Assembly (NCBI GenBank): GCA_963921795.1
Contig: OY997642.1
Span: forward strand, 59,280,927-59,344,926
Direction of reading: 5' to 3'
DNA from: Nannobrachium achirus
Lineage: Eukaryota > Chordata > Actinopteri > Myctophiformes > Myctophidae
Length of the DNA: 64,000 nt
The notes under the pieces: generated by a model
Databases searched by the model: none
What the model was told of the DNA's origin: nothing
The model's input: the letters and a program-made list of their open reading frames with translations, nothing else
Translations under genes and position numbers: made by a program
In this document: piece by piece, positions 36,493-47,251 of the stretch
Numbering within the stretch: position 1 is the first letter of the stretch
How the letters are laid out: the number at the start of each line of letters is the position of its first letter

Positions 36493-38125
36493 TAGGGGTG
36501 CCACGGTTCGTTTAGCCCATGGTTCGGTTCGTACCTCGGTTTTGGGGTCACGGTTTTGGTACGGTTCCGTACGCGTTTTGCATAAAAAAAAAAAAAATGA
36601 CTTTCCAAAAATCTATTTTTATTTTGCTTCTAAGCGAATTGAATTATGACAGTGCCTCTTAGCCTTAACTCTCCCCACGCTTCGAACGATAACGCTCGCC
36701 CCATTTTTTACAGAACGTCGATGCCAATACGGCGCTCGTTCGGTTCGTTCGTCTGATGACTGTAAGCTGATGAGGGATCGCGCGGCCGTTTACTGTAAAC
36801 ACATTTTCCGCTGTGATGGTGTAAAAAATCCATTATGCGTTAGATCAACGGAGAACAATTCACTTCCTTGTTGATTTCCTCTGGCCCGGAGGCTCTGTAG
36901 CCAGTGACTGCTCTGAATGTACGGCAACACATAGCAGGACAATTCACATTCATTCTCGCATGACGCCGCCCTCTGCTGCCTGGCAGACCAAAGTGCACTA
37001 TTGCACAACCAAAAAAAATAAAAATAAATAAATAAATGTCTGTCTGTCTATCTACTATAACGTCGCAAAGGTAAGCCGCTTTTTGATGGCGCCAGACCCA
37101 ATAAATAAATAAATAATCTGGCAGTAGGAGAGTTAAGGTGGGTTAAAACATTAATAATAATATAAAATTAAAATAAAAAGGGGGAAAATTATTTTCTTTT
37201 CTATTATCATTATCATCAATATTGGCCATCGTCTTCAGTTTCAAAGTGCTTTATTTATGAACAAATTGTTTTGCACACAACAAGAGATACTATAGTAGGC
37301 TACAAGCTTGAGCAAATAGCCTCTGTAAGTTTTCATTACCATAACCAAAATAGACGGGTGTGTTCACTGTGTTGCCAAACTTTGCGAGAGGAATAAGCAA
37401 CCAGATCTATGAAAACAAGGCTTAAATAAGTGAATATAGGCCACGTGAGGTCTTTAAACCTATACACGTTGGCTATTTGAAAGTGGCCGAGCCGATCTAC
37501 AAGCTCAACACCGCATCCACCATTATTTAGCCTACAAACAACTTTACATAAAAACAAGCTCAACGTGGCTTATAATAATCAGACATGGCAACAACACTCA
37601 CCATGCGTTGTTCCTCCAGTCAGTCAGTGAGTGAGACTAGCGGGCTACGTTTTGCTTTGTTGCTTGCTAACGCTGCCTGCTATGGTCAGTCTAAAAACAG
37701 ACTGTAATGATGTTTGGGACTAACAACAACAAGCAGATTTCTCCTGGACTTGTTCTCCATGTTACAACAACTACAATGCGTGCGCTCCGCACTGCACAGC
37801 TTAGCGACTAGCTGCTTCGTTTTGTTTTTCTGTCTCTGTGAGGACTCTCAACTGCTTTGCTCTGCTGCGAGTGTGAATGTCGGCTCTTGTTACAGAGTAG
37901 GTGGGGGTGAGGGCTACGGTGATGGGACATTATTGCGTGTTTACTTGCGGAGCGGGGTTTAGTGGAGATTGTCTTGTCCACGATGCACAGTGGCTGTCCA
38001 GCTGTAAGAAATTAATTCATTTGCAAACACAAAAAGACCGCGGTTTCTGAAAGGCGTATTAAACCGGGTACCGTGCAGGGCGTACCGTACGGTTCGGTTT
38101 TATACCGTAAACCGTGGCACCCCTA
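36493..38125. mobile_element. hAT-type element, 1633 bp
   Basis: Ends TAGGGGTGCCACGGTTCG and CCGTGGCACCCCTA, with subterminal GGTTCGGTT repeats, are flanked by a perfect 8-bp duplication GTGGAGTC (36485-36492, 38126-38133). The interior has no transposase. It interrupts a Penelope-like fragment. Confidence 0.93.
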
Positions 38126-38133
38126 GTGGAGTC

Positions 38134-39037
<904 letters not shown>

Positions 39038-39765
39038 ATGATAATGAATTTTATTTCCCCGTGTTATCCTCCCTTGGGATGGGTCTGTTATCACCCCTGT
39101 CATGCCTTGGCCAAGGCTCAGTAGTCAGACTACCAACTACCAGGAGCTGGTAGTTCCGATATCACCCATAGACTTGTCATTGCAATGCGCATGCGCCAAC
39201 GCACGTTCTCTGGAATAACGTACTGGTGGCTCCCTGTGAGAATCGAACCCGGGTCTGAGTTTTACTAGTCCCATGCTCTACCAACTGAGCTAACGAGACG
39301 GTTGGAAATCGCTCGTTCTTTTGTCTGCTCTTATTTTTGACAACGTGGATACTCCTTTATTTGAGCAGTCCCCTGGTCAAAATTTACTATTCTGTCCATA
39401 ACGGCACATAATTCGGTAACGCCGCTGAGTCGGCTCAGGCGCCGTTCGCACCGCTCGTCGCGGCGACTCGGCTTCGCTATCGCTCGCCTCGGCGGCTCCT
39501 CACGGGGCTCATCGGCGCCTGAGACAGCGCGGCTCCGTCGTCTATAGTGGCGTGAACGGTAGCGTCGGGTGGCTGATGTCACTGGGCGCGGTATCGAATC
39601 TCGCTTCGGGAGCAACTTTTTTTTTCTTTCTTCTCGGCTGATATTAAGGTTGATATTGGGACTACCCAGCTACTGGTAGCTGGTAGTCTGACTACTGAGC
39701 CTTCTCTAAGGTATGACAATTTTGATAACAGTCCCATAGCAAGGATATGATAACACGTGTATCAG
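39038..39765. mobile_element. Foldback-type repeat enclosing a tRNA-Thr-like sequence
   Basis: The ends are inverted: GGCTCAGTAGTCAGACTACC (about 39114) faces GGTAGTCTGACTACTGAGCC (about 39682), and TGTTATCA motifs continue the match outward at each end. The interior holds a tRNA-like segment on the minus strand (39228-39303) and a CpG-rich block (39410-39600). Outer ends are approximate. Confidence 0.6.
39228..39303 (-). pseudogene. tRNA-Thr(AGT)-like sequence
   Basis: The minus strand reads GTTAGCTCAGTTGGTAGAGC (box A), an anticodon loop CTAGTAA with AGT, and GGGTTCGATTCTCAC (box B), ending AGCCACCA. The D and T arms are good. The acceptor 5' strand (GTCTCGT) does not pair with the 3' strand (GGGAGCC), so I read it as a pseudogene or SINE head. 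Confidence 0.6.
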
Positions 39766-39769
39766 GTGG

Positions 39770-40640
39770 TTACAAAGTGCTTCACAGAACATGCAAAACA
39801 TACAGCAAAAAACACAGAAAACTAGGGCTGGGATGCGATTAAAATTTTTAATCTAATTAATTACAGGCTCTGTGATTAATTAATCGCAATTAATCGCATT
39901 TTAATCGCACATCGATATTTGCCCTGAGAAGCATTTTTTTTCAAGTAAAACACATTTTGTTGTACGAGTCAATCAACAAGTGAGTTTTTTAATCTAAATT
40001 TTGCATGCACTGGGCCAAGCAAAGCATTCTGATCGGCTATTTCTCCCTTTGCGTTTGTTGTCTCTTCTTGGTTGGTGCATCGCTATGATCGGTATGCCCG
40101 AAACTGAAGGTTCTGTGGTGCAAAAACTAAGTGTGATTAAAATGAGTTAATTTTTTTAATCGCGTTAATTTTCTGTAATTAATTAATCGCAATTAATCAG
40201 TTAAAGTCCCAGCCTTACAGAAAACACAACAAAGCATAGAACACTTATGATAAACACAATCAAAATACAGTGTACAAAAATACTTCTTTACACGGTTATA
40301 AGAAACACTTGGTGTAAAGGTACGTTTTTAATAGTGACTTGAACCTAGGCAGGGATGGTGCTAACCGTAGCTCCACTGGTAGTTCATTCCATAACCTAGG
40401 TGCCCGAGCGGCGAACGCACGATCGCCCCGGGTTACCATGTTAGTATTAAGTCTTTTTAACAGGCCCTTGTCTGAAGACCTGAGGATGTGCCCTGATTCG
40501 CGAGGGGGCAGCATATCCCGTATGTAGGGAGGGGGCCAGGTCATGCAGGGCTTTATATGTTATGAGCAAAATTTTAAAATCGCACCTGAAGCTCACTGGT
40601 AGCCAGTGCAGAGCAGCCAGTATATAGGAAGACCACCCAT
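39770..40640 (-). mobile_element. Rex/L2-type LINE 3' end, interrupted by a hAT
   Basis: The minus strand encodes the usual C-terminal end of these LINEs in two frames: LHWLPVSFRCDFKILLITYK (about 40605-40545), then IRDMLPPRES, then GDRAFAARAPRLWNELPVEL and SLPRFKSLLKTYL (about 40440-40310). The 3' UTR continues to about 39770 and is split by the hAT at 39823-40217. It is 5' truncated at 40640. Confidence 0.75.
39823..40217. mobile_element. hAT-type MITE, 395 bp
   Basis: Ends TAGGGCTGGGATGCGATTAA and TCCCAGCCTTA are flanked by a perfect 8-bp duplication CAGAAAAC (39815-39822, 40218-40225). It is a relative of the larger element at 47321-48289. Confidence 0.92.
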
Positions 40641-42432
40641 TTTCAATATTGAACTATGTAATTAATATACCTTAGAGGAGTTGTGTGGAAATTAAAAAAA
40701 AGTTCCCCCTCTTCTGTGTTGCTAACCTTACATTAAGGCTTCCGCATTGTGGCTTTAACGGCTGCACGAGCGTCTTACCGCTTATACAGACAGGTCGGGG
40801 GTATGGTCTGCAAAGCTGCCATTGCGGCTCTACACATGCACAAATGCGAAATATAGCTTCCGGACAAGTTCTACAAGGTTTATGCGACTTGCCCGGAAGC
40901 CATACGGACTGATGCTTCTCTAACGGGTTGGGGAGCAGTGTATAGAGGCATGGTGGCAAGCGGTGCTGGGATCCGCAATGGTCTCTCCAACATATTAATT
41001 GGACAGCCACTGGCGCTGCTCTTTGACTTTCCAGTTTCCTCTGACCTAGGCGATGCTGGACAGAGTCGAGATGAGGGGTCATCAGTTACTCCTGATAGGC
41101 CCATTTTGGCCGAGGCACCCTTGGTTCAGGATGCTGCTGTCTCTGTTCATGGGGACGCCATTGCCTCTGAGGCCTGACCTGCTTTCACAGGCTCATGGGA
41201 CTCTGTGGCACCCCGGGCTCCGATCGCCTCCAGCTATGGGCTTGGTCCCTCAGAGGTGCAGGTGGTCAGATCTAGTTCTAGGGCCCCTTCTACTATCGCG
41301 GCGTACAGGGACTGTTCCACACATGGTGCGAGACCCAGTGCTGATCCGGAACAGATGTTCAGACTGTGATGCACTTTTTGCTGTCACTGCTGGATAAGGG
41401 CTGGGCGGCTAACACACTGAAGGTGTATGTTGCCGCTATCTCTGCATGCCATTCTGGTGGAGCTGATGGACAGCTGGGTAAGAACCTGTTGCTGTCACGC
41501 TTTATGAAAGGAGTAAGGTGCCTCCATCCAGACTCTTCAGGTTCTCATTTGGGACCCTGGCTTGGTGTTCTCAGCACTCGGGAAGCCTCCCTTTGAGCCC
41601 CTGTATACTGCCTCTCTTGAGCACCTTGAAGGTGCTATTTCTCTTGTCAATCACCTCCGCAAATAGGGTTGGTGAGCTCCATGTGCTCTCGGTGAGCGAG
41701 GAGTGTCTTCAGATGGGACATGACAAGTCGAGTGTCATCTTGCGAACCATTTCCTAATTTCTGCCCCCCAAAGGTTCTCTCCGTAGGACATAAGAACTGG
41801 CCTCTGTACCTGTCAGCTTATGTCCCTCCCTTGAGTGTTGATGGCTTGGGTGATGCTCTGCACGTCCTCTGCCCGGTGAGGGCTTTGGATACACAGTATG
41901 TCATATGGACAAAGGCTGACTGATCAGCTCTTTGTATGCTATGGTGATAGAGTCCTGGGCTGAAGGATTTCGAAACAGAGACTCTAACTGGCTTGTTGAT
42001 GCCATTGCTTGTGCGTATCGCTTGGCCGGACAGACCTTTTTTTTTAATTATCTCTCTGTATACTTACTTTTTGCATATTCTTCTGCATTACAATGTTTTA
42101 TAACTCAGTACCCATCAATTCCAGGCATGATTTTACATGTTCAATTGCATTATAAGGATACTATATGGAAATTAATTAAAAAAACGAGAATTTTGGTTAT
42201 TTCTCATATAAAAGTGGTGGTAACAGGTAGAAAGCTACGAGGTTGATAATGCTACCAGGGCTTAAATGATACCATGGGCATGTGGGAACATAAAAATCAT
42301 CATTAAAATTTGCCACCAGAATCTATTGCTTTTCATGAAATTCTGGGCTCTGTCCCATGAACTACTAGGCAACAAACAACTCCTCTAAGGTATATTAATT
42401 ACATAGTTCAATATTGAAAATGGGTGGTCTTC
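40628..42432. mobile_element. Element bounded by about 60-bp inverted repeats
   Basis: GGAAGACCACCCATTTTCAA..TTAGAGGAGTTGT at 40628-40685 faces its near-perfect complement at about 42372-42432. The inside is mostly a DIRS-type coding remnant. The inverted repeats may be the DIRS termini themselves or an unrelated element that carries it. Confidence 0.8.
40690..42035 (+). pseudogene. DIRS-like retrotransposon remnant (RNase H and tyrosine recombinase)
   Basis: Coding signal on the plus strand, in several frames: RNase H start RTDASLTGWGAVYRG (40905-40949); a linker LLLIGPFWPRHPWFRML and RPDLLSQAHGTLWHP (about 41090-41205); then the tyrosine-recombinase region with LLDKGWAANTLKVYVAAISA (about 41388-41450), SANRVGELHVLSVS with its box-A arginine (about 41660-41700), LCPVRALDTQYV (about 41870-41905) and NWLVDAIACAYRLAG (about 41985-42030). 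RNase H followed by a tyrosine recombinase is specific to DIRS-type elements. The RT is missing and frames are broken, so it is inactive. Confidence 0.75.
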
Positions 42433-42865
42433 CCCTTTAAGTACCGAATTGTTGATTACAGTCAGTTAGTCTACCACCTTGAGTGGATTATGCGGTTGAC
42501 ACACACTGACATTTTGCAACTTAATCCCATGCATATCACACAGACCTTGGTCTTTTTGGTGTGGGTTTCTAACAGCTCAAGTAACACACATAAGTACATT
42601 CTTCTGCTGCTATGTTCACACACCCTTGTCTTATCTCAGGTGCTATGTGTAAATATGAAGGTAATGTGTTTGTTTTCTTTGACTGATCTCCTTGCCCACT
42701 TGCCCCCTCTTCCCGTCCTTTATCTAGGGAATTAACAATGTGATGATAGGGATTATGTTTATTTTATTTTTTATTAATTTTTATTATAGAGATTGTTGGC
42801 TTTGCAAAAACAGTGTTACTTGAGGACAAGAACAGATCAAGTTCTACCAGCTAAACAATAAAGCC
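42433..42865. other. Gene-free AT-rich spacer
   Basis: No coding, repeat or RNA feature is recognised. It lies between two TIR elements. Confidence 0.5.
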
Positions 42866-44405
42866 ACGTGTTGTGAGCTTGTAGACCTGCTGTTTGTTTG
42901 GTTTGGCAAGGTAGCTGAAAAGGTTTCCTTTAATTAAATCAGGTATTCTCTGTTGGTGAGAAAGTCTGAGGCATGCAAATGTTGTAATAATCCTTCTCAA
43001 GGAAACGTCAAGTAGAAAACACTAGCTGGTACAATGAAACTTGAGACAAAAAAGTACACAAGTGATTAATGAAGGCATGCCAGGATTTTGATGTCACAAT
43101 CAAACAACAGTTTGATGCAAAGGTACCTGACATTGATCAGAGGTGAGGGCACCTACAGGAACATTGATCAGAGGTGAGGGCACCTACAGTAACATTGATC
43201 AGAGGTGAGGGTACTGACATTGATCAGAGGTGAGGGTACTGACATTGATCAGAGGTGAGGGTAACTCGCCGATGACACTCGAAGAGCGCATTGCCGCATG
43301 GCTGGCTGACATCTCACAGTGGATGTCTGCCCACCACCTCAAGCTAAACCCGGACAAGACAGAGGTTCTCTTCCCAGCTAAGTCCTGCCCGATGAAGGAT
43401 CTCACTATCTCCATAGACAACACCAACACCATGGTGACTTCAGTTCCAACTGCTAAGAACCTTGGTGTGGTCCTGACAGCCAGCTCTCATTCAAGGCACA
43501 CATTGCATCAGTCACCCGATCCTGTAGGTTCACACTCTTATCTATAACATCCGTAGGATCAGACCCTTCCTCACCCTGGAGTCAGCCCAGCTCCTCATCC
43601 AGACATCAGTCATATCAAAACTCCACTACTGTAACTCTTTCCTCACTGGCCTCCCGGCATGTGCACTTAAACTAGTTCACCTCCCAAAATACTTTTTTTC
43701 CCCCCTATTGATTACTCATGTCATGGAGACTTGAGTTCAATAATATCTTTTGTATTTGTTGCATTCCTAAGACAAACAATTGATTATAGTAAATTTACCC
43801 CCATTGATTCTGAATGGGGACCGGAATCGTGTTTCCCAACGCCTCTCAGCCGGTGTATACTACCCCGGTAACCACTCACCTCTTGTGGCTTATTGCTTTA
43901 GTAACTGGTGTACTGAGCATGGGGGGATAGATCGACCCTGACAAACTCACCCAAACTCTGTAACAAATACAAGGATATGTGTATTATCAATATAAATGTA
44001 ATTTAAAAAATATATATATATATATATATAACAGTAAAGCATTACAGTCAAAGCTGGTTTTGAATGTAGACATTTACAATGTACATTCATAGGCCAATAT
44101 CAATACCAAGCACAGTCAATACAGTATGTACAACTATAGCCACATCCTCCAATATCATTACTACACAATTCCATTATGCTATCTTTTCAGAACCTCTCAT
44201 TTTACGTAGTTCCCAGCATGCCTTAATTAACCATGCATCGTGTCTCAAGTTTCCTTCCTCCAGTGTTGCTTTATTGCATTGTGTGACATTTGTATGCATC
44301 GGACTTTCTCACCAACAGAGAATACCTGATCAAATTAAAGTATACTGTTTCAGCTACCTTGCCAAACCAAACAAACAGCAGGTCTACAAGCTCACAACAC
44401 GTGAG
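42866..44405. mobile_element. TIR element, ends beginning CACGTGTTGTGAGCTTGTAG
   Basis: The left end (42866-43090) and the right end (about 44210-44405, inverted) match over about 130 bases or more, through GACCTGCTGTTTGTTTGG, TTGGCAAGGTAGCTGAAA and ATTCTCTGTTGGTGAGAAAG. A third, inverted copy of the subterminal part lies at 46750-46915. Inside are three tandem GATCAGAGGTGAGGG repeats (43140-43262), a LINE fragment and a (TA)n tract near 44010-44030. No transposase is seen. Confidence 0.75.
43255..43690 (+). mobile_element. Rex/L2-type LINE reverse-transcriptase fragment
   Basis: The plus strand encodes WMSAHHLKLNPDKTEVLFPA (post-catalytic RT), KNLGVVLTA, then after a frameshift IRRIRPFLTLESAQLLIQTS and KLHYCNSFLTGLPA. 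These are standard blocks of teleost L2/Rex-type LINEs downstream of the catalytic YADD. Truncated at both ends. A shorter copy lies at 4300-4400. Confidence 0.85.
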
Positions 44406-44895
44406 ATTGTGCATTATTACATTCCATTCACACACACATTCGTACACCGATGGTGGATCGTGCTCACCGGGAGCAACTAGGGGTTCAGAGTCTTGCTCAA
44501 GGACTCCTCGAACTAGGAACCCTTCGGGAACCCTCCGTGTTCTAATGACGGTTTCTCTACCCCTGAGCCACTATATATAATAGCCTTATGATATATAATC
44601 AGATTCAGCTTTATTGTCACGTAACAGGTTTACAGAATTAAAACATATATAATAATAGTTCTCATTAGTTCCCACCATCATTATTAATTCCCAAGAAAAA
44701 AGAAGGGTGTAGCGTAATAACGGCTCATAATGTAATAAGGGCTCATAATGTAATAATCAGCTCATAATGTAAAAAGAAAATGAGCACATAACGTAATAAT
44801 GGATATTTCAATAATGTAATAATGTGTTACATTAAGAACCTCCACATAGGAGGCTCATAATGTAATACAACTTCATAATGTAATAATGGCCCATA
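44406..44895. repeat. Dispersed repeat and short tandem repeats
   Basis: 44460-44580 (GGGAGCAACTAGGGGTTCAG...TGCTCAAGGACTC) has an inverted relative at about 35300-35345. 44715-44885 repeats GCTCATAATGTAATAA imperfectly. No gene. Confidence 0.65.
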
Positions 44896-44899
44896 TTTT

Positions 44900-45350
44900 T
44901 GGTAAGTGTCATGGTAGCATCATGTCAGTATCATGGTCAGTATCATGTCACTATCATGTCAGTGTCATGGTCAGTATCATGGTCAGTATCATGCCAGTAT
45001 CATGTCAGTATCATGTCAGTGTCGTGGTCAGTATCATTGGCTGTATCATGTCAGTACCATGGTTAGTATGATGGTCCGTATCATTGTCAGAATCATGCCA
45101 GTATCATGGTCAGTATCATGTCAGTGTCATGGTCAGTATCCTGGTCAGTATCATGTCAGTATCATGGTTAGTATGATGGTCCGTATCATTGTCAGAATCA
45201 TGCCAGTATCATGGTCAGCATCATGTCAGTGTCATGGTTAGTATCATGGTCAGTATCATGTCAGTATCATGGTTAGTATCATGTCAGTGTCATGGTCAGT
45301 ATCCTGGTCAGTATCATGTCAGTATCATGGTTAGTATCATCATTGCAGAC
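44900..45350. repeat. Minisatellite of TATCATG(G)TCAG units
   Basis: About 450 bases of 11-12-base units such as CAGTATCATGGT and CAGTGTCATGGT, with larger repeats of about 120 bases. Its reverse complement forms 46445-46745. Confidence 0.92.
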
Positions 45351-46320
45351 AGTATCTCTACAACATGGATCTGTCCCAGTTTCCATATTCCATCCTGATT
45401 GGATACAATTGGCTTCCAAAGTTTGCAGGATTGCTCCGTTTTGAACAAAATGCCTCAAATCATGAACACAGCGTGCAATCTTGGTGAAATTGGGCGCACA
45501 CGTTTCCACTAGGCCGAGGAAAAAATGCCACTTCAAATTTCTCAAATCAGGCTCATGGTGGCGCTATAACAGGTCAATCTGTGTTTTTACTTTTAACTCC
45601 ACCGATAAGTGGAAAACATTGTATGTGCACTCCCTAGAGACTAAGGATGAACCTTTGCCCTAATTTTTCACATTTGCATTTTATAGCACCACCTATGTAA
45701 AACAATTTTTTTGCTATTACTCCATCAGATTTTCTCCAACAATCATGCAAATCAGTACGCAGTATCTCTATAGTCATGTGATCAAGTCCGATCCGTCTGA
45801 TATTTCATATTCCATCCTAATTGGCTAATATTGGCTTCCCAAGTTTGCAGGATTGCTCCGTTTTTGAACAAAATGCCACAAATCATCAACGCAGCTTGCG
45901 ATTACCGTGAAATTTGCCAAACATATTCCCACTACGTCAAGGAACAAATGCTACCCTTTTCACATTGGCCTGTTATAGCGCCACCAGCAGGTAGACTTTA
46001 GCAAAACACATTTTGGAACACAATGCCTCCAATCATGCATGCAGTCCGACTGCCATGAAAGGTTAAGATTATAGTGCCACCGGGACACCTGGCCTGGTGG
46101 AGACCTGTGCTCAGAAGAGCAGTGCTTCTAGTTGATTCATGATTTTAGCCCTGCCCTCTGTGAAAAACAGTTAAAATTGTATAACTCCATGATTCTGTAC
46201 TAACTACATAGTTCATAGACTATCCTCTTGTACGGGTCTTTTGTCCAGGTTGGCCAATGCTCCACCCCTCCACCATGCTTTGTGCAAATCAGTCTGGATC
46301 TTGTGTGATCCTGCTGATAG
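45351..46320. repeat. Copies of the TATAGCGCCACC dispersed family
   Basis: 45400-45600 and 45850-46080 carry CAAAATGCC(T/A)CAAATCAT, TCCACTA.G.CGAGGA and TTATAGCGCCACC, the family of 34438-34760. 45715-45800 recalls 25600-25680. No gene. Confidence 0.7.
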
Positions 46321-46322
46321 TG

Positions 46323-46407
<85 letters not shown>

Positions 46408-46915
46408 TAAACGGGTGACCTTCCTTCCCTGCATGATATAGCCTATAATACTGCCATGATATTGAACATGAAACTGCCTATGATACTGCCATGATGCTGA
46501 CCATGATACCAACCATGATACAGACATGATACTGACCATGATACAGACAATGATACTGACCAGGATACTGACCATGACACTGACATGATACTAACCATGA
46601 TACTGCTTATAACACTGCCATGATACTGACCATGAAACTGCCTATGATACCTACATGATACTGACCATGATACCATGATACTAATCAGGATACTGACCAT
46701 GACACTGACATGATACTAACCATGATACTGATATGATACTGATCATGACACTCCAACCTAAAAGTGATCTCACCTCTGATCAATGTCAGCTAACTTGTTT
46801 GTGACATCAAAATCCTGGCATGCCTTCATTAATCACTTGTGTACTTTTCGGTCTCTCAAGTTTCCTTTTAACAGTGTTGCCTTTGTGTGATGTGCATGTG
46901 TATTAAGACATAGAT
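46321..46915. repeat. (GACA)n, inverted minisatellite and TIR-element fragment
   Basis: 46321-46408 is (GACA)n. 46445-46745 is the minisatellite of 44900-45350 in the opposite orientation. 46750-46915 matches, reversed, the subterminal region of the TIR element at 43010-43150 (AGTACACAAGTGATTAATGA and GGCATGCCAGGATTTTGATG). Confidence 0.85.
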
Positions 46916-47005
46916 ACAGTAGGATGAAACAAAAAGCTCTCTACTGTCAAATCAATTTACCTCTCTCTCTCTGTCTCTATGACATGTCATGCCTGCACGC
47001 CTGCA

Positions 47006-47119
<114 letters not shown>

Positions 47120-47160
47120 GGGACATTCCCAGATACAAACAGTTTCCTGGTGCATCCATG

Positions 47161-47167
47161 TATAAAT
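47161..47167 (+). promoter_or_regulatory. TATA box of protease copy 2
   Basis: TATAAAT lies 54 bases before the first ATG, so transcription should begin near 47190 and give a 5' UTR of about 25 bases. A short 5' UTR and a strong TATA box are common in digestive protease genes. No other factor site is claimed. Confidence 0.7.
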
Positions 47168-47214
47168 TAGTGCAGTGTTGGTGACATTGTGCATGCAGAG
47201 CAGGTGACATCAAC

Positions 47215-47251
47215 ATGATGGCTGTGGCTTTGTTTCTCATCCTTCTGACGC
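47215..47251 (+). CDS. Copy 2 exon 1: signal peptide
   Basis: Two ATGs in tandem at 47215 and 47218; I start at the first, but either gives the same hydrophobic segment [10 protein letters not shown]. The donor is C/GTAAGA after one base of the next codon (phase 1). The TATA box lies 54 bases upstream. Confidence 0.85.

Noticed and set aside
39228-39303. Functional tRNA-Thr gene
   Set aside because: The 5' acceptor strand does not pair with the 3' strand, and it lies within a foldback repeat.
44900-45350. CRISPR-like array
   Set aside because: The units are contiguous 11-12-base minisatellite repeats without unique spacers, in eukaryotic DNA.
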